A stretch of 64,000 bases of DNA from Alopecurus myosuroides (taxonomy: Eukaryota; Streptophyta; Magnoliopsida; Poales; Poaceae). The stretch covers positions 324,204,941 through 324,268,940 of the forward strand of contig CM054057.1 in the NCBI GenBank assembly GCA_028641055.1, given 5' to 3'. This document shows positions 56,583 through 64,000 of the stretch, one piece after another (the stretch's first letter is position 1; each line of letters starts with the position of its first letter). The notes under the pieces were generated by a model that did no database searches, was not told the origin of the DNA, and saw nothing but the letters and a program-made list of their open reading frames with translations. Both the position numbers and the translations under genes were made by a program.

Positions 56583-57359
56583 ACCCTAACGGCTCATTTC
56601 CCCCCACTCCGCTTCCTTTCTCCCTCTGAGCCCATTCTCGCCAAGCGCCACCACGGAAATCCCGCGCGCATCACCGGAGCCCATCGGCCGGAGGCTGCGC
56701 TCCGCCACTGCTTGCCCCACGCCGCCGCCAAGATCCACCGGCGACTCTCCATCCGGCCCGTCGGGAACCGCGAAGGGACACCAGGCCTGCGCCATCTGCC
56801 TCCGCAAGGCTTCGCTCAGATCCCCTCCGGTAAGCCTTTTGCACCCATTAATTTGCCCTTGCAATTTTTGATTTTACCTCAGATTAGATCCAAATCAGTC
56901 CGCCACGGATTTCTCGGCCATGCCGAATTAGGCCACTAATAGTCTTTCTAGCTCGCCCAATAGATAAAGCGCATGCTCCAATCCACTCTCCTACTACCTG
57001 TAATTGTTATTTTCGCCACAAATCTGAAGATAAGATTCCCAATCTGGGCCCAAACCACTCAAAATTTCCGCCCTGGCTTCAATCACCCGGCTAATCTCCC
57101 TCTTTCCAGTTCCTTTTATTCGCGCTAAGTGCCTATGCAGCCATCCATCGCCCTCAAAAACTCCTTCAACATTTAGATCCCATAATTTTCGCCGTAATGC
57201 ATGATACCCGGATAATTTCGAACTTTACTCTGCGAGCTAACACCCGGATTACGCGCAATTATTCATGTCTCAATATTACCCGGCCGATACTCGGCCGGCT
57301 CACAGCTTTCGTGTCTTAGTCCTCTTATCCTTTTACCTTGTACTTTGCAGGTCAACCAC
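56583..57359 (+). other. T3 antisense gene leader exon and leader intron
   Basis: A GC- and CT-rich leader exon (about 56583-56829) ends CCTCCG/GTAAGCC. A 521-bp T-rich intron (56830-57350) ends TACTTTGCAG, and nine more bases lead to the ATG at 57360. This is the layout of many plant genes with a 5' UTR intron, which often raises expression. The transcription start is estimated from the TATA box. Confidence 0.6.
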
Positions 57360-60300
57360 ATGGCTCCCAAAAAGCAGGGGAAAACTCCAACCAAAGCTAA
57401 AGCCACCAACTCCATATCCGCCAACTGGGCGCGGTCTACGGTCACCAAGGCCAAGTTGGAGGAGCTGGTGGAGCTGGGAGTTCTTCCTCCTCAAGAGGAT
57501 ATCCAATGGAGAGTGCCGGGTAAGGAGACCCGGCCCACCCCGACAAAAGGCGAGGTAATTTGCTTTGTGGAACATGTGACCCGGGGCTTCCGCCCACCGG
57601 GTCACCCTTTTTTCCGGGAGGTTCTAAACCATTACGGCCTTCGCGTCTTTGATATCGGGCCTAATTCTGTTTTAAAGATCTCCCACTTCATAGTCCTTTC
57701 CGAATCATACTTGTGCACTTCGCCAAGTTTAGCTCTTTTCATTGAGCTTTTTCAATGCAAACCGTGCCGCGAGAGCGGTGACGGGGCGCTTCTCGCTTGC
57801 GGCGGGGTTTCCATCCAGCGCCGCAAGAATTCTTTGATGCCACCCCTCACCCTTAACTCCCATGTCAAGCACTGGCAGCTCTCCTATTTCTACTGCCAAG
57901 ACACCTCCCCACCCGGCCAAAAGAAGCTGCCGGGTTACTCAGAGGGTCTTCTTGACATCTCCGAGAAATTTAGTGCCTTTGCCTCTGACTCGGATAGGGA
58001 GGCAATTCAACCTCTACTAGCCAAAATCAACACTCTCACGGCCCAAGGCCTCATCGGGCTCAACCTGGTGAAGACTTGGGTCGACTTCCGGATTCAACCT
58101 AATTCCATCCGCACAAAGTTGATGTGCGAGTATTCGGGACAATCTACAGACCCGCTCCGGTACTCTGATAACATCTTTGCCGCTGGCGATACCCACAAAA
58201 CCATCAAGGGTTTTCTGACAGAAAAGCTTGAGGTAATCCGGAACATATCCGGATTGGAGCCCTTCACGCTCGAGAACCCAGCCCCCAAGGTGAAAACCCG
58301 ACTTTAATGCCTTTATCTTTGCTCTTTCCACTTGATACGGTTGATAACCCTTGTGCTGACACCTTTTAGGCTGATGATGATTTTTGGAAAACCAACACCT
58401 CTCCTAGCTCCAAAAGTCCAGAGGAGCAAGAAGCTGCTAACTCGGACGAAGGTATTTTCCGGATTTTGTTTGGATCCTTTAAGCTCACCATAACCCCTTC
58501 ATTTCCAACTATAACTCTGATGATATCCAGAGCGAGAAGATGACGAGGAAGAAAACTCCGATGGCAAAGTAGAATCTGCCAGCGACGAGGAGGAACTGGA
58601 GCCGACAGTCAAAGTCGGATCAAAAAAAAAACCCAAGAGGCCACCTCCAAGGTTTCATATCTCCTCCTTGCATTCAATTCGTATTACTTTAATGATATAT
58701 ATGAGCTACCTTGATGTTATTCCACTGGCCATTCTTGAAGGAGTCGCCCATGACCAAGCGCAGGTCGACTCGAAATCACCCGGGTGATGATGCCCTTAAC
58801 CCGGGTATTTCATCGACCCCGACTCGGCGGGCTGGTAATTACCCTATCTTTTCTCGGTCAAAACATTCTCCTTGAACCATTCCCACATGACATCTAACTT
58901 GATAATTTCCAGCCTCTCCCGAGTCCAGCGACGGATTTCCTTGTGACTTTGCGGTGAACACCGGGTAAAATCCTCTTCTTGATGTTCCACCACATTTCAT
59001 CACCCTTTCCTGACTGTGTATTTAGCTGCTTACTGACAACATCTACAGGGCCACGGTCGTTGTCAGCGACCAAGAGGATATGGAGATCGAGGGCCCGGGT
59101 AAGGGGAGCCCGACTGATAAGACTACAGCCGCGTCTAGCGGCGAAAAACAAGCACCGCCAGCAAAGCCGGGCACACAAGAAGCCGAGTATCCGATCGCTT
59201 CCCATGCAAGCAAGAAGAACAAAGCCACCGTCTTGGGTGCAGAAGAAGGAGCGTCGGATTCCGACACACAAATGACCCGGGTTCCGCCTCCCACTAAGAA
59301 GAAAGCTCCTTCTCGGAATTTCCAAGGCCCCGGGTCCTCTGATACGAGTAAAGACACTTTTGATCAATTGATGAACACCCTCCTCACTATGAAGACTTCG
59401 GAGAGCAAAATCTTGGAGCGCATGGCTGCAGAGCACCAGGTAAGGACACTTGGTATCTTATATTGTATACCTAGTCCCCAAGTTCCGAGTATGACTTGCA
59501 AAAGTTATGCTTGGAACTTTACACCATATTCAGCTTACCCTAATATCCAAATAATACTTGCGTTCCTTGCTACTTGCAGGCACAGATAACCCGGTGTGAT
59601 GAAACTTTACTGAAGACCGAACGACTTCTTCTTGCCGAGATAAAACGAAGGGAAACCCTTGAGGATGACATGAAAACTTTGAAGAAGGATGTTTCCAAAT
59701 ACAAGAAGAAGTGCAATACCGCTCAGACCGCGTTGAAGAAACTATCGGACCAAGTCACCGATACTTATCAGATCTTGCTTAGTAAGTTTTTGCTGCCGAT
59801 TGGCTTCATGTCTTTTCTTTATTATATCAGACTCGGGATTATTGATACGTTCTCTCTTTTGCTACAACTGTAGGTGCCAACCTTGCGGCCCCAGAGGAGG
59901 ATGCCATTGTCAAGGCTAAAACCCTAAAGACCGTGCTCCGGACTTTCTTTGCCGGCACAAAATTTATACTGGATGCCGTGAAGTGGCCTACGGAAGTATA
60001 TCCGGGTGAAGAAAATCTCATTCAAGCCTGCTCCACTGTGCCTGGCTGGATTGAAATCTGGAAGCGCTCGTCCTGCCGGATTGGTATGACCCGGGCCTTC
60101 ACCCTGGCCAAGGCTTTCTTTCCGAAGCTTGACCCGGCAAAGGTAATATCCGGGTTTCCCGAATTCAAGGCGGATGGTTCCAAATTTACACCCAAAGATT
60201 TCAAGGCCATACAAGCCGCAGTGCGCCCCTCGGCTACCACTTTGGCCGATAGTTTGGATCTAAACACGATCATGAGTGCCTACGACGCTGATGGCAAAGT

Positions 60301-60541
60301 TGTTACAGAGGAAGCACCCCCGCCCTTTGATATCTTGGAGAAGTGGGTTTCTAACTCGGCTAGGAAGAGGGAGGCGACTGCGAAGAGAGAGGACGAGTTA
60401 GGATCAGGTCCGTCTGCCTCTACACCAGCCGTCCCTCCACCTGTCCGCCCTGGTGCAGTGAGTCCGGGTAAGGGTGCCGGGAAGGCTAAGCAGCAAGCCC
60501 AGGACCCAGAGCCGGAAGACCGTACTCAGGAGGCCGACTAG
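57360..60541 (+). CDS. T3 antisense gene: eight-exon protein of unknown function
   Basis: Coding exons 57360-58289, 58370-58451, 58531-58651, 58764-58834, 58914-58965, 59049-59439, 59580-59781 and 59874-60541 join in frame to 839 codons including TAG. All seven introns are short (70-140 bp) with GT...AG ends. Exon 1 encodes a basic start (MAPKKQGKTPTKAKA) and a globular domain (HVTRGFRPPGHPFFREVLNH ... IRTKLMCEYSG) like the 'putative gypsy type transposon' family. Exons 2-6 are acidic and Ser/Lys-rich. Exon 7 predicts a coiled coil (ETLEDDMKTLKKDVSKYKKK). Exon 8 is a helical domain with a Pro/Ala-rich tail. Counterpart: T1 15256-17945. A nuclear or nucleic-acid-binding role is only a guess from composition. 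Confidence 0.85.
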
Positions 60542-61596
60542 GGCAATACCATCATAACACCTTGCTTACGTGATGCTTTGTATTCAAACTATTATGCTTT
60601 TGATGGTGCGCCTGTGCACCCCTGATACTGATGTCGTAACTTGTAGCGTACTTTTAGTCCGTGATATGCTTTGTGGCTTTCCTGGCCTTTTGATAACCGT
60701 ATTACTTGTCTATTCTTTGAGCTTTTTCTCGATACCCGACTCTCTATTTTGGCTCCCTTCATAAGACTCGGTTTTCCGAGTACCAGGGGCTTTGATAAGT
60801 GGACTTTTCTTTAAGTCCCCAAGACTCGGATGCTAGGGTCTTTCGAGTTGCGATAGCAAAGTAGTTTGTTTCTGTTTCGAAGTCCCCAGTCCCCATGACC
60901 CAAAGTCCGAATCATGGGGGTGTGGCCTTTCTCAGAGAACAAATTGTTTTTTTACCGAGTCGAAAACCTAAGGCCATTCCGCGTAAGTACTGAAGTTATG
61001 CTTGATAGTCATTGAGTTTCCGGCTATTAGCCTTGTACTCTGCATAAACTTGTGGTTTAGATGACCCTTTTGACTATCTTGTACTGTAAGCCGGCTTTCG
61101 CGTGGATACCATGTTGTTACATCCATACGAAAACAGGGTCAGACAAGTCCCATTGGGCTTCATGGCTGATTGTAATCGTAAGCGAACAAATCATGCCACT
61201 TTAGTGCGAGTCACATCGAGCTTAAGTAAGAAAAGTCAAGAAAATTTGGCTCCTTTGTCCAGTTATAAGATTGCAGCCGTACTCGTTTGCGAATAATCGG
61301 CCCCTATAACTTATAGGCATCAAGGCCGGGTCTTTCGGGTTTGTAGCTGGGCTGCTTGAGCAACCAGCCCCCGAGACCTATATATGCTCAACGTTCTTAA
61401 TGATACTGAAATACTGATGTCACATGGATACTACTTACTTGTAATCAGGCCGTAACGAAATAGGACTTGATAACCATCTCTTTATTGATGCGAGAAAGTT
61501 TGGATCAGCAGGCCGCCTCATTAAAAACCTTCCAGTCCCCTTAGGTACCCTGGGTAGGAAAAGAGCGCGTCTGAAACCTGCTGCCCGTTACATCGT
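60542..61596 (-). other. T3 region between truncated pol and antisense gene
   Basis: About 1.05 kb with no substantial ORF on the element strand. It contains pieces of the usual post-integrase 3' region (minus strand near 61530: TTTTTAATGAGGC) and the 3' end of the antisense transcript. Repeated AAGTCCCC and CCCCAG words resemble polypurine-tract complements. Confidence 0.5.
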
Positions 61597-62520
61597 TTAG
61601 TTCTCCATGGGGACCGGTCCCGGACTGGCATGACCGACGCACATTCTCCACATGCTGGACTTTTTCATGATGAGTACCGGGTTTACCAACCGACCCGGGT
61701 GAGGTGTTTCCGTGACACGGCTGGCTGTGAGCGGCCGTGCAGTTTCTTCCTTTATAGCGGATTGCTTGAGGGAGTCATCCTTGATAAAAGCCACCATTTT
61801 AGCATCTTGTGCTACTTTGGATTTTGCTCTTTCGCCTTCAGTACTCGGCCTTTTTGATGTGGTTCTATCCCCCGGGTCTGCTTGAGACCGGTAATGCTTG
61901 AGTTCTTCTTTTCTACAGGCCTGCTCGGCCATTGCTGCATCTCCCTCGTCGCATTCAGCTGCTATTTCTCGGTTTCCATGTATGGTGATGGTCTTCTTGG
62001 GACCCGGGATTTTTAGCTGTAGATATACGTAACACGGCCTAGCCATGAATTTGGCGTAAGCCGGTCTTCCAAATAACGCATGATAAGGGCTGCGCAATTT
62101 GACTACCTCAAAGGTAAGCCACTCAACTCGATAGTTATCCTTTGACTCCCCAAAGGCTACCTCCAATGCGATTTTTCCCTCGGGGCACGCTGAATGACCC
62201 GGCACTATCCCATGAAAAACTGTTGAGCTTTTTTGTAGCTGAGACTCCTTGAGGCCCATGCGTAGGAAGGTTTCCCAATACAGTATGTTGATGCTGCTTC
62301 CACCATCCATCAAAACCTTTTTCAGCTCATACCCATTGACTTGTGGTGCAACTACTAATGCCAAGACTCCCGGGTGCTCCACTCTTTCTGGGTGATCCCT
62401 TCTGCTCCATGTTACCTCCTGTTCTGACCATCTCAAGTATCTCGGGACAGCTGACGAAACTGAGTTGACCGCTTGCTTTAGTATCTTTTTGTCCTTGTTA
62501 GAGCCTCCTGTGGTATGCAC
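61597..62520 (-). pseudogene. T3 protease and scrap of RT
   Basis: The 307-codon frame contains the protease (KKVLMDGGSSINILYWETF; STVFHGIVPG; SPYHALFGRPAYAKFMA; LKIPGPKKTITI), a Lys/Glu-rich linker, then a short degenerate RT start (GRLVNPVLIMKKSSMWRMCV) that ends abruptly at 61597 in sequence belonging after integrase. The protease motif DGGS is intact. The frame overlaps the end of gag by 43 bp in the -1 frame, so expression would need frameshifting, or this is a recent indel. RT to integrase is absent. Confidence 0.83.
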
Positions 62521-63992
62521 ATGATATTGACCCAGTTGTTTGGGGTTAGCCTGGAAACCTCCTGCCCCCCTTGGTTATTGCCTTGATTTCCAGCCGCCGG
62601 GTTACCAGCTGGGGGTGGGCCGTTGCCCGGGTTTCCCCCTGGACCCGGTCCTCCTCCCCGTCCTGCACTTCGCATAGCTCTGTTCACTTCGTCATTTTTC
62701 CATCTTTGTAAGTCGGCGCACTGCTCCAGGGAGTGGTTAGCTGGCCTGCCGTTCCTGCTGTGCTTCGGGCATGCCATCCTGAATATGTCCCAATTGTTAC
62801 CCGGACTTGGCGGCCCTTGATAGTTTCCTCCATTGTGATTACCTCCGTTGAAATTTCCTTCGGCTCTGGGCCTTGAAGACCCGGCTTCCGTATTGGCGAC
62901 AAACTCGGAGCCTCCTTCAAACGGGCGCTTGTTCTGGCTATTCCCGTTATTACTCGGTGCTGATCCATTGCCGGTTCTTCCGTTATTACTTGTGTTTGCT
63001 TTTACCTTCTTGTCATCAACTTCCTCTTCTGTAGTATCTGTCGCAGCGTGTTTGTTGCACGCATCCATCAATTCTCCCATTGTAACTTCCGACGCATTTC
63101 GACTAGACTTCATGCGAGTTAACTTTTGCACTAAAGGTATGTACTTGCATGTTTTTGCCATGGCCTGTAGTGCATCCTTGGGCTGAATATCCGTGGACGA
63201 GTGAAGTATCTCCATGACCCGGCGCACCCAACTGCGTGCCGATTCTCCCTTCTTCTGGACGCACCGCTCTAGATCATCAATAGTGAACAATTTCCTGCAC
63301 GTCCCATGAAAGTGCTTGACAAACGCGGTCTTCAATTCCTCCCAGGACTTGATCGATCCTTCCGGCAAATTGGTGAACCACAACTTTGCTGCTCCTTCTG
63401 ACATCATCAAGTACATGAACTTGGCTTGGAGATTCTCGGATGCGTTGCGAATTGACATTGCCATCTCATAACTACTTAGCCATGTTTCTGGATCCATAGT
63501 CGGCTCATAATTCACTACTTTCCCTGGCTCTTTGAATTTTTCCGGGTAAGGTTCAGCTCTGATATTGTCCGAGAGACACTTAGGTCCCGCAAGAACGGTT
63601 GAAGCCGGCCTTGCTCTAGAAACGTGTGATGCCGCGGGGGGCGCGGCTGGGCGCGGTGCTGCGGGAAGTCCATGCGCTGCAGACCCGGCCGCGGCCCTCC
63701 GGGCTCTGGAACTGTCTACGACAGCCTGTGCTGCTGACGCTGCCTGAACACGGGGAGGAGGCGGCATTTGCTGCTGCTCTTCCCTCCGCCATGCTGAACT
63801 TGTCTGGATATTCCCTTGCTGTTGACTGACGTATGGTGTCCCGTGCATACCGCTTCTATGATCCGGATAATTGGCTTGCTGTGCCACCGCAGTGTGCAAC
63901 AGATCGATGGCCTGCCGAGTCTTCTCTGCATGGGGCGACTCTCCCACAGGGATTTGATTCAACGCGAGTGTCGCTGCATACACATTGTCCAT
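62478..63992 (-). CDS. T3 gag (N-terminus possibly beyond window)
   Basis: A 504-codon open frame ends TAA at 62478. An Ala/Pro-rich N-terminal part (about residues 70-135) precedes the capsid core (WLSSYEMAMSIRNASENLQ; MSEGAAKLWFTNLPEGSIKS; WEELKTAFVKHFHG; ARSWVRRVMEILHSS), then an Asn/Gly-rich linker and a zinc-knuckle-like CPKHSRNGRPANHSLEQC (C-x2-H-x8-H-x4-C). The end is Gly/Pro/Asn-rich. The frame appears intact and may begin further upstream than 63992. It is the one clearly complete structural gene region of T3. Confidence 0.82.
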   Translation of the reverse strand: MDNVYAATLALNQIPVGESPHAEKTRQAIDLLHTAVAQQANYPDHRSGMHGTPYVSQQQGNIQTSSAWRREEQQQMPPPPRVQAASAAQAVVDSSRARRAAAGSAAHGLPAAPRPAAPPAASHVSRARPASTVLAGPKCLSDNIRAEPYPEKFKEPGKVVNYEPTMDPETWLSSYEMAMSIRNASENLQAKFMYLMMSEGAAKLWFTNLPEGSIKSWEELKTAFVKHFHGTCRKLFTIDDLERCVQKKGESARSWVRRVMEILHSSTDIQPKDALQAMAKTCKYIPLVQKLTRMKSSRNASEVTMGELMDACNKHAATDTTEEEVDDKKVKANTSNNGRTGNGSAPSNNGNSQNKRPFEGGSEFVANTEAGSSRPRAEGNFNGGNHNGGNYQGPPSPGNNWDIFRMACPKHSRNGRPANHSLEQCADLQRWKNDEVNRAMRSAGRGGGPGPGGNPGNGPPPAGNPAAGNQGNNQGGQEVSRLTPNNWVNIMCIPQEALTRTKRY

Positions 63993-64000
63993 GGGGTTAT

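Larger units (their letters stand above)
47072..64000 (+). mobile_element. Element T2: Tat-lineage gypsy element with near-full gag-pol (3' end beyond window)
   Basis: The element begins TGTCGGGGGTTACC at 47072 in the copia RNase H, preceded by AGGGC as the candidate target duplication. It has an 853-bp LTR, a tRNA-Lys-type primer site, gag, protease, RT, RNase H, an additional RNase H domain and integrase, then a 3' region with the last exon of an antisense gene (55532-55697). T3 is inserted there at 55698, so T2's 3' LTR lies beyond the window. The second RNase H places it in the Tat lineage. A few stops and frameshifts interrupt pol, but domains are well preserved; it could be kin to the helper that mobilised T1 and T3. 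Confidence 0.88.
55698..64000 (-). mobile_element. Element T3: RT-less Tat-lineage element with antisense gene (5' end beyond window)
   Basis: This minus-strand element has its 3' LTR at 55698-56171. Candidate target duplication TGTCG (55693-55697) has its partner outside the window. Gag (63992-62478) and protease (62520 to about 61650) are on the minus strand. A short RT-start scrap is followed directly by the post-integrase 3' region, so RT, both RNase H domains and integrase are deleted. On the plus strand lies an intact eight-exon gene with its own promoter. LTR composition and polypurine tract differ from T1 and T2, so it is a third Tat family. Confidence 0.87.

Noticed and set aside
57360..60541. 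Calling the antisense gene a transposase
   Set aside because: The database name 'putative gypsy type transposon' reflects where the domain is found; I see no catalytic motif of a DNA transposase.
1..64000. Host genes, CRISPR arrays, rRNA or prokaryotic operons
   Set aside because: All coding similarity is retroelement-derived; the repeated DNA is LTRs, not spaced short repeats, and no ribosomal RNA or nuclear host exon was recognised.

Overview
This window contains only nested LTR retrotransposons. I found no host gene, rRNA, functional tRNA gene or CRISPR array. The families (Athila-type and Tat-type Ty3/gypsy, a coiled-coil-Gag Ty1/copia, and chromovirus-like elements with 4-5 kb LTRs) and the depth of nesting point to intergenic DNA of a large-genome grass, probably a Triticeae or related pooid. 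The organism call is an inference from family resemblance.

Layout. The oldest layer is a decayed + strand copia element, visible in three pieces: 7696-9252 (gag, protease), 25885-26865 (integrase) and 45527-47071 (RT, RNase H). Four elements interrupt it. (A) An Athila-type gypsy on the - strand, 1-7695, cut by the window start; it carries a solo LTR of another family at 2496-3918 (TSD CCGAC). (C) A - strand chromovirus-derived element, 9253-25884 (TSD ACCAA), with ~4.74 kb LTRs and only ~830 bp of internal DNA. One of its LTRs holds (T1), a + strand RT-less Tat element at 12732-19050 (TSD GGCGG). (B) An Athila-type element on the + strand, 26866-45526 (TSD CCCAT). It is split by (D), a - strand element at 29242-37618 (TSD AAGTA) with ~3.95 kb LTRs and a 476-bp interior. 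(T2) A + strand Tat element from 47072 onward with near-complete gag-pol; (T3), a - strand RT-less Tat element from 55698 onward, is inserted in it, so the 3' ends of both lie beyond the window. Both ends and both target duplications are visible for C, T1, B, D and the solo LTR.

Main result. T1 and T3 have lost RT and RNase H (T3 also lost all of integrase), yet each carries, antisense to gag-pol, an apparently intact multi-exon protein gene with its own TATA box. The T3 gene has a leader intron and 8 coding exons that join in frame to about 838 codons. The T1 gene has 5 exons and about 777 codons. Intron positions at both ends of the gene correspond between the two. Because the gene is antisense, its introns cannot be spliced from the element's genomic RNA, which explains how a retroelement can keep them. 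T2 retains the last exon of a similar gene. The N-terminal domain looks like the family catalogued as 'putative gypsy type transposon'; its function is unknown.

Second result. The giant LTRs of C and D carry tRNA-like modules on the element's sense strand (A-box and B-box pairs with tRNA spacing): one per LTR in C and two per LTR in D. C LTRs also contain diverged tandem arrays with a ~150-160 bp period. All copia and Athila reading frames here are broken, and the T2 pol carries a few stops and frameshifts.
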